The translations under genes and the position numbers were made by a program. The notes under the pieces were generated by a model. That model ran no database searches. It was not told where the DNA came from and worked only from the letters and a program-made list of their open reading frames with translations. A stretch of 64,000 bases of DNA from Glandiceps talaboti (lineage: Eukaryota; Hemichordata; Enteropneusta; Spengelidae). Of the stretch, positions 46,931 to 58,814 are shown piece by piece (positions within the stretch are counted from its first letter, which is position 1; each line of letters starts with the position of its first letter). The stretch spans positions 16,357,776 to 16,421,775 of the forward strand of contig NC_135568.1 of NCBI RefSeq assembly GCF_964340395.1, in the 5' to 3' direction.

Positions 46931-47663
46931 GGGTGTCGAACATGAAGTGGTATGTATACTCTTTGTGGGGACGTTGTATAAATCCACCTGCGATATGGTC
47001 TAGAGTAGCTCTGGTCTAGAGAGTGACCCAAGGGTATGACTGGCTGTATATACGAATTCACAATTAAAACGAAAAAAACATCATAACATCGACTTGTATA
47101 AGTTGTAATGTGTATAACATGGTTTCAATTTCTGGCGTTATTTCCTTCGGCTGATATTTAATAGTCTGCATCAAATACAAATTCTGTCATGACCACAGTT
47201 CACTATTAAAAGTGTTATTGGGGATACGTTTAGTACAGGCTGTAAATACACTCGTTATCGAGGAACAATCGGAGAAACAACAATACAACACGCGACAACA
47301 CTACAAGGTTATCCCACGACATTGTTCTGCTTGGGGACGGAGAACGGCACTCGATCCTGGAGAAGGAAAAAAGACATTGTCAGAATCGAGTCCCGACTTA
47401 CTCCGCCTGCAAGCAGGACTACTCATGACATAGCCTTGTTGTACATACAAACCGTTCTGATTCAACAGATACCGTAATTTAAGATTCATATTTACTTGTC
47501 AGTTTGTATGCAAGGTAACCCAGGTCAAACAAATAATACAATACAAATATGTATATTCCCTCATTTGTCAAATACTCTAGTACACACTTGACATCTTCTA
47601 GATTAAATTCCGTATCAAGTATGTCCTTACTCTCCATGCTACGACTAAAGTAATCTAACTTAC

Positions 47664-48000
47664 GTTTATCACAGCATGTATCCCACCATTCATCAACACA
47701 ACTACACGATGTCGACAATGGTGAGCCGTGACCGTGACATCCAGGAACGTTACACGACTGGCTTTCACTTAGCCCATAGGGACAAGATCCACCACAACTT
47801 GCTCCAGAAGTAACATATCGTGTTCTTGTCTGTGTTCCATCATTCCCACACGGGGCTGAACACGCCGACCAACTCGACCAACCACTCACAACACAATTCC
47901 GAGGACTACATGCACGTCTTCGCCGACGTCTACGCCATGCACCAGAATCCGATAGTAAACACAGTACAAAAGTTAACACCAGCAGTTTTTTAACCATCAT
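47664..48000 (-). CDS. TSP1 gene 3: small secreted thrombospondin type-1 protein (coding exon)
   Basis: Nearly identical to gene 1: M-M-V-K-K-L-L start, signal peptide ending S-D-S-G-A, W plus seven Arg, and one TSP1 domain with W-S-S-W-S-A-C and R-T-R-Y. It differs from gene 1 in the domain end (E-S-Q-S-C against E-T-Q-R-C) and in C-V-D-E against C-D-D-E. Phase-1 donor AAAC/GTAAGT. Readthrough past the donor would add 62 residues unlike either sister copy, because of small indels; this supports intron status. Confidence 0.82.
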
Positions 48001-48655
48001 ACTTCCACAAGCAGTCGAATATACATCTAGATAATTCTCCCGGATAATACTCCAAATGGGTAACGGTGAACACTACGGATTGACGTGAACGGAAGACAGC
48101 GCTCTCAGAGTATTTGAGAGAGTACTGTGTATGATAGAATTACCACACGTATTTAAATGTTACTCCACAAGCAAGGAAGTACTGAACTGTAATGAGCATG
48201 CGTCAGGAGTTGTGCGTCAGGTAGTTCAATAAGGAAGTAGACATGTAAATTAAAACTAATACACAAATCAGAATATGTATTGATATTTCATAATCCCCTT
48301 TTTGCATATACTATATACATGGCATGTACCCGTTTAGACGTTGTGTTTATATCACAATCTGTTATGTAACTAGTATATCCACTCCCTGTACTCGTACCAC
48401 GTAAGAATAAACGTAACACAAAACAGCGCCAAATTTGTATTTTATCCGCACACTTTGAAAGTTTTGTGTGTCTGTTCTGAACAAAAATGATAGATATTTG
48501 GTACGACAAAGGTCTTGAGTGTCATGCCTCAAGCACTGAATAATATTCAGTTGTTTACCTCTGTTGTTTACGACGGGAACTTCAAGGTCATTTAGCAACG
48601 TATACACTAAGGGAAGGTCGCACAATGTCACACAAGCTCAATTAATTTCGTTTAG

Positions 48656-48657
<2 letters not shown>

Positions 48658-48688
<31 letters not shown>
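48658..48688. repeat. (AC)n microsatellite
   Basis: About 15 AC units at the distal edge of unit C. Confidence 0.95.
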
Positions 48689-48690
<2 letters not shown>

Positions 48691-48700
48691 CCCTCACCCA

Positions 48701-50021
48701 CTAACTGAACGAAGTTCGTTTACTTAGCGTGTGTAACATTGTGCGAGCGTCCCTGTAATCATAGACAGTACTACTGTCTATGCTGTAATATAGCGAATAC
48801 AGGTCACAGGCATGCATCATTGAAATAAATATTATTATATTTAGTATCAAATGGAATTCCATCGGACAATGGCAAGGCTTTAGTTTGTATGTATACACAA
48901 AGAAGTACTAAGAATGCAATACGTTTCCCCTGAACTCTATGAATAGTCGCATTCCTATTGGATTACATGGTAAATAACCCTTTGTATTGAATTGGAGCGT
49001 GGAGTAGAAGTCAGACCTAACAATACACATGTATTCTAGGGCAACAGTTACGTTTACTGCACCGACCACTATACAGCTAGTCCATCCGTACAGCCTCAAG
49101 TCACCCGAATCAGCCGATCCCAATGATCTCTTTATCATGTTTATAAATGATGAGATGGTGCACGTGTTCATTACCATTATACAGAGCCCTTGTTATTATG
49201 GTATTAAACTTTGACCACAGGAGTTATGTGACAATTAATCAACGCAGAGACGAGGTAGAGTATATGTCACCCTGTGATTGTAGAGTATGACGTGATTTAG
49301 AGAGTGTCGCGAAGGTCTTAACCCCAGAGATTTGGCTATCTAGCTTGAACGGTGTCCATTCACCAGCATACTTAGTATACTGTACGATTCAGATAGTTTA
49401 GTATCAAGGCTAGGGAGCGGACGTCGTATTTGTTCATGCTTGTACACTTCTGCCATGATTTAATGTATCGTTTCTTCTAAGCTGTTGCTAGCACGGATTC
49501 ATTTCACTTTCAAAATGAAACAAACTGGTGTGAGTTTCTGAGTAATTACAGTCCAATGTACGTATAGATTGAATTTGTGAAGCGTGTACCCGATTCTTAA
49601 TGACTTACTGTATCGTTTTTCTTGTGAAACGTGATGGAACATTCCGTTAAAGGCAAAATTGAATTTATCTTAAACGACCATAGTAGGCCTTCTAATTTGT
49701 TATCACTGTGAAAGTTTTTAAATAAAATATTTAAACATACAAATTTAGTTTTTGATAAATTGCCCATAAGGATACACTGAATAAGATATCGCTAACGTTT
49801 CATGAGAAATCAGATATAATTCCTGTGGTAAGGTTTATATTCAATCGAGCATATTGAAAACGAAAGAAGAGAACAACTCAACGTTTGAGTGCGTCTTCCC
49901 TTGTGTACGTGTGGCACCGGGTACTACCAAACATCGTAACTTAAAAACAGTGAAACGTGAATCTCGTAATACAGTTTGCAAACGTTTTCTGGTACAAAAG
50001 GCTAAGCTTGTGAAACATACG
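48701..50021. other. Intergenic region between TSP1 clusters
   Basis: No gene recognised. About 49700-49905 is a diverged copy of about 56755-56962. Confidence 0.5.
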
Positions 50022-50609
50022 GAGGCTTAATAAGGACACAGGAGTAGTTTTTTTTAAAACCATGTGATTATTTTTTTTTTACCATGGGAGTAGTCAAGTT
50101 TTATTTCATGGGAGTAGTTTTTTTTACCATGTGAGTAATTTCTTTTACCATGGGGAGTAGTTTTTTTTAGTTTTACCACGGGGAGTAGTTTGTTACCACG
50201 TGGGTAGTTTTTATTTCATGGGAGTATTTTTCTTTTTTTACCATGGGAGTAGTTTTTCTAAAACTATATATAAAAAAAACCTACTCCCATGGTAAAAAAA
50301 ACCCCCCCAAAACTACTCTACAACATTATTTTGAAAAAACTACTCCGGTGTCCTCATTAAGCCATGAAATATAAACTACTCACATGGTAAAAAACTACTC
50401 ACGTGGTTTTAAAAAAACTACTCACATGGTAACAAAAACTACTCATGTGTCCTCATTAAGCCATGAAATAAAAACTACTCCTATGAAATAAATACTTCTC
50501 GCATGCATGGTAAACAAAACTACTCACATGGTAAACAAAACTACTCACATGGTAACAAAAACTACTCACATGGATTAAAAAAACTACTCCTGTGTCCTTA
50601 TTAAGCCTC
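50022..50609. mobile_element. 588-bp inverted-repeat element made of GGAGTAGTTTTT units
   Basis: Ends GAGGCTTAATAAGGACACAG and its exact inverted copy. The left half has about eight copies of GGAGTAGTTTTTTTTACCATG-like units; the right half has about a dozen in inverse orientation (AAACTACTCACATGGTAA). No ORF. No target duplication identified. Confidence 0.75.
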
Positions 50610-50701
50610 TGCAGAAACAGGCATCGGTAAAGAATGAGGAAATAGATGGAAAAACATATTTGTTAGTGGTCGATTTTGTAGTGTCGTGACAGGTTTAACA
50701 C

Positions 50702-50777
50702 ATCGGACAGACAGACAGACAGACAGACAGGCAGACAGACAGACAGACAATTCCAAAACTAGTACTCTCCAGGACAG

Positions 50778-50824
<47 letters not shown>

Positions 50825-50826
50825 GA
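50702..50826. repeat. (ACAG)n and (TTG)n microsatellites
   Basis: ACAG units about 50702-50750, then TTG units about 50778-50824. Confidence 0.95.
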
Positions 50827-51545
50827 TTAGCAGATAGATTGGCGAATTCATTTTGTGGGCGAGGCGCGCATACTACTCTGGGATTGCAACATCCTCACAC
50901 ACAGCAATCAAATATGTTGTATATACAATTTTATAGTAACAAATTTAATGCCAACAGTGTAGTTGAACACAACATAGTAGGATATTGTCAATATGTTTGT
51001 TTGTTGTTAATAATCACTGACGTTGAGTGGATTTTTGTGAAGCAAAGTACAGCTATGTATAAACAAAAATCGTATTTGTATCGATTTGTCACGAATTATA
51101 TGACAAGCTTATCAACATGTCAACACTTCAACCCCGCCCCCCCCCCCTCCCCCGTCATGTTTTCGTTTGGATGTTGACTTTACTCCACGGTTTGACACGT
51201 CTCTGTCGACATTTGAAAAAAGTTTCTAAAGATATCTTGCCAGTATGTAGGAACGAATGTTTTATGTTCCAGATTACATACTTATATCACATTCGGAGTG
51301 ATCAAATATCAATGCTCGTTTGGCTAAAATTTTATGGATGAACGATAAAAATGACAAACGACCACAAATGAATGGACATATCAGGTTCAATTCGCCCAGT
51401 AAAATTACCTCGTTAAAAACTACGTTACGGGGAGACCTAACTAATAACTTTGAAATTTTCATCTTAAAAAATAATATAATGCTGTAATTTTATTTGTCGC
51501 GGAAATTATGGTATAAGTTCATATTTATTCATACAATATGTAAAT

Positions 51546-51585
51546 GATGGATGGATGGATGGATGGATGGATGGATGGATGGACG
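51546..51585. repeat. (GGAT)n microsatellite
   Basis: About nine GATG/GGAT units ending in GGACGGAC. Confidence 0.93.
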
Positions 51586-52332
51586 GACGTAAGATGCATT
51601 GATATATTGACCAAAATGTTGTATCTCGGAATTAGTTTAACTTTGGAATATAGACTAATAACAGTTGAATCATTTTTAGACATGGAGCCCATATCGAAGG
51701 CGGTCTTCAATGTTAATGGACAAATATTAAGTCTTATAATCGGTGACAGGTTATAGTCGATATAATTGAATAATAAGTCAGTGTATGACGTGTGAGCTAT
51801 TTTTAGTGTATGATCAAATTATTTCCTTGTTTACGAGCTTTAAGATATAAAGCTACAATACAGATATAAGATAACGGTACAATTCGTCCAGCGATCACGT
51901 TGTACTATGTGATGATGGCAAGTTGAATTACAATCTCAGTCTGAGTTAATTTCCGATTTTGGCCCAAGTCGATTCAGAGAGTAAATAGTCCGGGACGGCT
52001 TAGAAGCTATGATTTCAACAATGTCCCTTACTCGAACTTAAAAAAAGATGCCATGCTATATACAGGTCATTGACTCGTGACGTAATTTACAGGTTTAATG
52101 AATAATTTGTGTAAGTAATTATTTTCGGTAGTTTGGCTACAACTCACAGTATGTAAAATGCAAATTTCAAATTATATACAATTTAGTATATCAACTGATG
52201 ATAATAAAGCGTAAGCCTTTGATATAGTTTGTTGATATAACTTTTACTTGTAATTGTATTCAATCATTTGTTCATTTTATGACTTTTATGAATGGGGTTA
52301 TATCTTAAGAATGCACACTTATTAGAGTTATT

Positions 52333-52334
<2 letters not shown>

Positions 52335-52409
<75 letters not shown>
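52335..52409. repeat. (AT)n microsatellite
   Basis: About 75 bases of pure AT at the edge of duplicated block D. Confidence 0.97.
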
Positions 52410-52413
<4 letters not shown>

Positions 52414-52778
52414 TAGTCCCGACGGGATAAAGTCCCTCGCTTCTCTCGGCTTCGCCGCTCGGGCTCACTTCGTGCACCTTACAAAGCTGAAGGACGATAC
52501 TGAGTCACAAGTCTGGCAGCGAGACTATACAATGAGTGGCAATTTCCATACCAATTCTAAACAACACCCCTTTCTAACATAACCCGTCTAGTTCTATTCC
52601 CAACAGATTTATCTGCATAAAATTATTCAAAGTTGATACCAACAACTTATTAAAATACAAAATCAACACAATCAAATACTAGAATTAGTACAATGTGTTT
52701 TCAATTTATAGGAACTGTGAAGAGTTCACACTGCCTGTGTCAAACTTTGGTTTAAAGTATTCATTTCATTATCCGACA

Positions 52779-52902
52779 CACAGTCACTTGTAAGCTAATA
52801 TTCTATTCAGAGATGATGTTATTAGGTATTTACGAATACTGTCGGTCCTTATTTTGTATTATAACCATCCTTGAATAGAATATTAGCTCACAAGTGACTG
52901 TG
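52779..52902. mobile_element. 124-bp foldback element in block D
   Basis: CACAGTCACTTGTAAGCTAA and its inverted copy form arms of about 32 bp. Flanks ATCCGACA and GTCCGACG look like a diverged 8-bp duplication, suggesting a hAT-type MITE. Confidence 0.7.
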
Positions 52903-53876
52903 GTCCGACGTGATATCAATGCTACACATTTGACCCCCTTTAGGAAGGAGGCAGGGGTATTCTAAAGAAAAAAATTTCGGCTTTGTGGTGTGTTGTCAAA
53001 GTAGTTACTATAGATCTTGTTCCAGTTTAATCAGCGGCTATTCATAATAGTACTGGTATGCGCTACATCATGTCTGAAACTATAAAAAGGTTTCACCATT
53101 GTCCCACTCACTACATCTAAGCTCAACCTAGCCTAGGAAAAGTAGAAGGTTTTTGATGACTAATATAGACACCGTAAATCGCCGTGCGTCCTGCGTTTTC
53201 CCGAGTTTGGCGAATTCTATCGGGTCGACCTTTCTATTAAACACGTAAAAGTGAGGTAACTATGACAACCATCCCTAATCAGTTTATTACACTGAAAAAT
53301 TGCACAAACAGAGGTATATTATGATGCCAAGACCCCAGGAAAATATAACTTCACCGACCGTAAAACCTTACTAGTATTTGAAAGCTATGGTGTAATATTC
53401 CATCCTATGGACTTGGCTCACTAAATCTGTACTGGCTCCATATATAATGGTTCAAAAGGGTCTAAACTTTTGCAAATGGCATTGTCAAGAAATATAGTCA
53501 AGTCTCAAGGCCGATGTTCTGAAGACAACATTTTTTCTGTCAATAAATAAAACCACAGCTATTTCCTTATTATGATTGTGTTTTGTGTTTGTCTAAAGAC
53601 CCTCGAAGACATACTTGAAAACCGGAAAGTCAGTCGTCAGGGACTATGTTTCGCTTTATGCTTGCTGTATCAGCGGGAAAGATTTAGAGGAAAGAAGGAA
53701 CTGTAAGATAACTGTAATAACTCGTTGTAATAGCGTATCATGAAACCACGGTGTTTGGAAGACATGTCAGAAATATTATAATACAGATGACTGGACTTGA
53801 AATTTGACAAAATTAAGTACATGTGTAATATGTTTCAAAATGAAACTTTCAATGCAATGTTGCTTATACTACTTAC

Positions 53877-54234
53877 ATTTATCACAACAAGTATCCCACC
53901 AGTCATCAACACAGCTACAGGATGATGTTAAAGGAGAACCGTGACCATGGCAACCAGGATTATTACAACCACTACGTGAATCAGTCAGGGAATATGAACA
54001 AGAACCACCACAACACTCTGTCGTTGTTTTATATCGTGTTCGAGTCTGTCTACCACTTGTACCACACGGTACAGAACAGGAGGACCACTGAGTCCAGGTA
54101 CTGACTACACAATTCCTTGGTGACGGTGGAGGGGGGCTTCGACGACGACGACGACGACCCCACCAACTCGCATCACTCTCAGAAACCATCATATTTAAGA
54201 CAATGACGAGAGTAATAAAACAATAAAACTTCAT
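53877..54234 (-). CDS. TSP1 gene 4: secreted TSP1 protein, diverged subfamily (coding exon)
   Basis: I chose M-K-F-Y-C-F-I-T-L as start: an open frame continues upstream to 54426 but is 5' UTR/promoter, and a signal peptide begins here, ending S-E-S-D-A. S-W-W-G and six Arg follow, then S-P-P-P-P-S-P, then a TSP1 domain W-T-Q-W-S-S-C-S-V-P-C-G, R-T-R-Y, C-C-G-G-S-C, ending N-N-P-G-C. Tail H-G-H-G-S-P-L and W-W-D-T-C-C-D-K as in cluster 1. The exon ends at AAAT/GTAAGT; unspliced it would stop two codons later as C-K. A TATA-like box lies about 100 bp upstream. Confidence 0.82.
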
Positions 54235-54334
54235 TTTTGCTGGTCGACGTATGGTATCAGATGAAAAGTTGGAACGTTCTGTCTGGGTGTACACGGAAAT
54301 AACCTTTACAATATAGCTTCTGAAGTATGCTGTG

Positions 54335-54343
54335 TTTATATAT
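54335..54343 (-). promoter_or_regulatory. TATA-like box of TSP1 gene 4
   Basis: ATATATAAA on the minus strand about 100 bp before the start codon, leaving room for a 60-70 nt leader. Conserved in gene 5. Confidence 0.5.
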
Positions 54344-54513
54344 GAACGCTTTAATAGATGAAAGGTACTTTGTAATATGACCCCGAGGACTGACCCAGAC
54401 AAGAAGGGATCTATACCATACAACATTGTGACAACGATACTCCTAGTCGATATAATAGGATCGTTAAGAAAACATCAGTGCCTTGCTCTAAAGCTACCAG
54501 GTAAACTAATATG

Positions 54514-54794
54514 ATGTCTCACACTCACTCACTCACTCACTCACTCACTCACTCACCCACCCACCCACCCACCCACCCACCCAACCACCCACAAACCCAC
54601 CCACCCACCCACCCACCCACTCACTCACTCACTCACTCACTCACTCACTCACTCACTCACTCACTCACTCACTCACTCACTCACTCACTCACTCACTCAC
54701 TCACTCACTCACTCACTCACTCACTCACTCACTCACTCACTCACTCACTCACTCACTCACTCACTCACTCACCCACTCACTCACTCACTCACTC
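54514..54794. repeat. (CTCA)n array with CCCA interruptions
   Basis: About 70 tetranucleotide units, (CTCA)n with a (CCCA)n segment. The right end joins directly to LINE sequence at ACTCTGTTTG. Confidence 0.97.
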
Positions 54795-55948
54795 TGTTTG
54801 TAAGAAAGCCAGGTGTCTGATAAATTCGTTACGCAGTGTTGGTATTGGACCTTACGGTCTCAATCCAATCGTCAGTACAGAAGTTTGGAGACGCATGTGT
54901 CTTCCTGCAGCCTTTCATACTTGTGAACTTTGGACTCCCAATGAAACTGAACTTCTAATGCTTGAACGCTGTCAGAGATATGCTGCCAAAACCATTCAAG
55001 GTTTTCCCTCCAAAACTCCGACGGATCTAGCTCTAAGCGCAGTAGGTTTGATACCAATTGAGGCATACATTGACAATTGTAAATTGCGTTTTTTTGGAAC
55101 TCTATGTAACTGTGATAATTTCTCAGTCAGAAAACATGTATTCTTACAACGACTTTTTGAATTTAAGTTTTCATCTGTAAAGAAACGTTTAGGCTTTATA
55201 CCTGATATTATGAATATCCTTTTAAAATACGGATTACTTTGTTTCTTAGACGAATTCTGTGCAACTGGTTATTTTCCGCCTAAATCCATTTGGAAAATGA
55301 TTGTAAAAGATGCTATATATGAGAAAGAGTGCAATCTTTGGAGAGATAGACTTGCAACTAGAGATGAACTACAGCTCTTCTCTCAGTTACATAAACATAT
55401 ATTGCCGTTTCATTTATATTCCTACTCACGCAAATTCCCTAAATACAAGTCAACTGTCTACAAAATCATGAAAGTTCTTGCCACTCCATGCAATATAAAA
55501 TGCTCCAAATGTGAAGACGTTGCTGATAACCTTCTCATTCATCTAACAACGTCATGTCGCCATACTTCCACTGCTAGAGACTATTTCTGGACAAGTCTCT
55601 TCAATGAACTCAATGTAGACTTTTCTGTGGCTTTATTCAACCTAGATGAGTTTGATTTCATTGTCAAAATTTTAGGAGATGTCTTTTGCAACGACAATCT
55701 CCTCGTTAACACAGAACTACTTCAAGATATTATCTTAAAGTTTATGCATATGTGCCTGGACATTTAGAAACGAACCCTACGCCATGTTTATTTGAAACAT
55801 GAATATTGCAATTAGTTTTCTGTAATTATTTATACTTTTCTTCTCTGATCTGATTTGATAGTTTTTTGCTTTATTGTTGTGTAACTCTTCTCTTTTTTGA
55901 GGAGGAATAAAGGAACAACAACAACAACAACAACAACAACAACTCACT
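54790..55948 (+). mobile_element. 5'-truncated non-LTR retrotransposon copy, (CTCA)n on both sides
   Basis: Matches the full copy from about 63190 onward with about 98% identity in the parts I compared. It ends after a stop at 55767, a short 3' UTR and an (AAC)n tail, then (CTCA)n resumes. It encodes only the region after the RT domain: a C-terminal part with C-S-K-C-x9-H-x4-C. Insertion inside the microsatellite is evident because the array continues past the tail. Confidence 0.88.
54793..55767 (+). pseudogene. LINE ORF2 C-terminal fragment, fused in frame to the microsatellite
   Basis: The long reading frame from 54511 is T-H-S-L repeats from the array followed by 325 residues of LINE ORF2 C-terminus. 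The LINE part has V-C-K-K-A-R-C-L-I-N-S near its start and the zinc-knuckle-like C-x2-C-x9-H-x4-C. It lacks EN and RT, so it cannot act alone. It supplies the true end of ORF2 (stop at 55765-55767), which is missing from the full copy in this window. Confidence 0.85.
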
Positions 55949-55999
55949 CACTCACTCACTCACTCACTCACTCACTCACTCACTCACTCACTCACTCAC
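55943..55999. repeat. (CTCA)n array distal to the truncated LINE
   Basis: Continuation of the array split by the LINE insertion. Confidence 0.95.
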
Positions 56000-57258
56000 G
56001 TGAGTCATAAATGAATATTGTGCAAAGGTTGTTGCATCCAAATTGATGTTAACTGTGCTTGTTGACGTAGTTTTTAAACATTCATGAGTAATTTGCATAA
56101 TTAATGATTTTCAGTCATTATACCAAAGTTTCATTAGCACATTTTATGACTTTTATAAATTAGGCTATATCTTAAGAATGCACATTTTAGAGTGTTCCTG
56201 AATACGTCCCCTGTCACAAATCTTGCATTCTGATTGGTTGAGAGCACTGCAAGCAGATATGGAGGAATTCACTGACAACCGTATTTTCCGCTTGATTTAC
56301 GTGATTACTGTAATCCCCTTTGTAAAGAAACCTTTCATACAACTTGACGCAGAAACCCAGGTATAACCAGCATTTTGAGAGCCAACTTTAAGTTTATTGT
56401 ACACCGTACAAAACGTGATCGTTGTATACATTGTAACACGGAACGTTTTTGAATTGAATGTTTTGTGTCACAGGGAAATTGCCCAAAAAATTGTGCTATT
56501 TTGAGAACTTCGGTCGCTTTACTGTCCCCTGGATTAGAACTAGAGACATTAACCGACTTATCCTCATTCTAGATCAGTTCCAGAACATAGATCAAAATAC
56601 AACAAGTTTAACTGTCTACCTCGCCATGTTGATGACAAAATCCATCATAATAAACCATTACTTTCCAGTTTGGTGCTGCAGTAGTAGTGTAAGATTTTAA
56701 GATGAGATGTTTTGTGCAGTGAATCACGACATATAATTTATTATTGTCACTGAAAGTTTTTCAAATATATAAACATACAAATTTAGCTTTTTGATAGCAT
56801 GTCCATAAGGACATTATACATACTGAATAAGAAATACCTAACGCTAACATTTCATAAGAAATCAGATATTTACTGTGGTAAGATATTATTTCTTGTGGTA
56901 AGTGATTGATTCAACTTCTCATATTGAAAACGAAGGAAAAGAACAACCAAACGTTTGAGTGCGCCACCACTTAGTACGCCGACTTGGAAATCGAATTTTA
57001 TGGTTCTTTTTCGAGGAGTGGAGGTGTGTATGCTGTAATGGGGTGAGGATGGGTTGAGAGATTTCATTCGGCTAGTTTCTAAAATGGTCACAGACTATGG
57101 AGGACTGTCGACGTTGGAATACTTCCCTACTATTACAAATAAACCGTGACCAGTGATCAACGTAAATTATTGACCATGCAAGGGAATATGTACAATGTTG
57201 TTGTAATAGTTAGGGTTTCTGTTATCTTGTTGTTATTGTTATTGTTATTGCTGTTGGT

Positions 57259-57297
<39 letters not shown>

Positions 57298-57359
57298 TGA
57301 CGGCTGCAGTTATTGACTCTATTGTGGTGGTTGAGACTTATACCACCGTACCATTCATA
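56000..57359. other. Intergenic region with diverged copies of 49.7-52.3 kb blocks
   Basis: About 56140-56205 resembles 52260-52320 and about 56755-56962 resembles 49700-49905, so an older, larger duplication underlies blocks D and E. No gene supported. Confidence 0.5.
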
Positions 57360-57757
57360 AATATAGTCCCGACGGGCTAAAGTCTCTCACTTTTATCAGC
57401 TTCGCCGCTAGGGGCGCACTTCGTGCACCTCACAAAGCTAAAGGACATCCCCAATAGCCACAAGTCTGGCAGCGAGACTGTATAATGAGTGGCAACTTCC
57501 ATACCAATTCTAAACAACACCCCTTTTCTAACATTACCCGTCTAGTTCTATTCCCAACTGATTTATCTGCATACAATTATTCAAAATTGATACGAACAAC
57601 TTATGAAAATACAAAATTAACACAATCTAATACTAGAATTGGTACAATAAAGTGCTTTCGATCCAATTTATAGTAACTGTGAAGAGTTCACACTGCCTAC
57701 AATGTAGTATATGTAAACTTTGCAATTGGTTTCAAGCATTCATTTCATTATCCGACA

Positions 57758-57894
57758 CAAAGTCACTTGTAAGCTAATATTCTATTCTTGGATGGCCATA
57801 TCACAAAATAATGACGTTATTAGGTATTTACGAATACGGACGGTCCTTATTTTGTACCATCCTTGAATAGAATATTAGCTCACAAGTGACTGTG
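57758..57894. mobile_element. 137-bp foldback element in block E
   Basis: Orthologous to the block D copy, with a slightly longer loop. The shared flanks show that it inserted before the duplication. Confidence 0.7.
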
Positions 57895-58814
57895 GTCCGA
57901 CGTGATATCAATGCTACACCTTTGACCCCCACAACTTTAGGAAAGGGGGTGGGGGTATTCTAAAGAAAATAATTTCGGCTTTGTGGTATGTTGTCAACGT
58001 AATTACTATTAATCAGCGGCTATTCATAATAGTAACTGGTAATGTGCTACATCATGTCTGAAAGGATATAAAGGTTTCACCATTGTCCCACCCACTACAG
58101 CTAAGCTCAAGCTAGCCTTGAAACAAGTAGAAGGTTTTTGATGACGAGTTTGGCGAATCCTATGGGGTCGACCTTTCTATTAAACATGTGAAAGTGAGGT
58201 AACTATGACAACCATCCCTAATTAGTTCATTACACTGAAAAATTGCACAAACAGAGGCATATTGTGATGTCAAGACCCCTGGAAAATATAACTTCACCGA
58301 CCCTAAAACCTTACTAGTATTTGAAAGCTATGGTGTAATATCCATCCTATGGACTTACTAAATGTGTACTGTCTCCATATATAATGGTTGAAAAGGGCCT
58401 AAACTTTTACAAATGGCATTGTCAAGAAATATAGTCAAGTCTCAAGGCCGATGTTCTGAAGACAACATTTTTTCTGTCAATAAATAAAACCACAGCTATT
58501 TCCTTATTATGATTGTGTTTTGTGTTTGTCAAAGACCCTCGAAGACATACTTGAAAACCGGAAAGTCAGTCGTCAGGGACTATGTTTCGCTTTATGCTTG
58601 CTGTATTAGCGGGAAAAGATTTAGAGGAAAGAAGGAACTGTAAGATAACTGTAATAACTCGTTGTAATAGCGTATCATGAAACCACGGTGTTTGGAAGAC
58701 ATGCCGGAAATATTATACAGATCGATGACTGGACTTGAAATTTGACAAAATTAAGTACATGTGTAATATGTTTCAAAATGAAACTTTCAATGCAATGTTG
58801 CTTATACTACTTAC

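Larger units (their letters stand above)
45346..48700. repeat. Cluster 1 duplicated unit C
   Basis: Same block order, carrying two unit-specific insertions (45769-46087 and 46349-46921). Contains TSP1 gene 3 and ends near an (AC)n run at about 48658-48688. Confidence 0.8.
52410..54510. repeat. Cluster 2 duplicated block D
   Basis: Over 2 kb, starting at ATAGTCCCGACGGG, through TSP1 gene 4 to the (CTCA)n array. Matches 57360-59455 with high identity and few indels. Confidence 0.88.

Noticed and set aside
53869-54426. Upstream extension of TSP1 gene 4 from an ATG at 54426
   Set aside because: The extension covers the TATA-like box and leader; the signal peptide starts at 54234, matching gene 5 and the cluster 1 genes.
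54511-55767. A 418-codon open frame read as one protein
   Set aside because: The first 90 or so codons are (CTCA)n translated as T-H-S-L; the rest is a truncated LINE ORF2. The fusion is accidental because the 4-base array has no stop in any frame.
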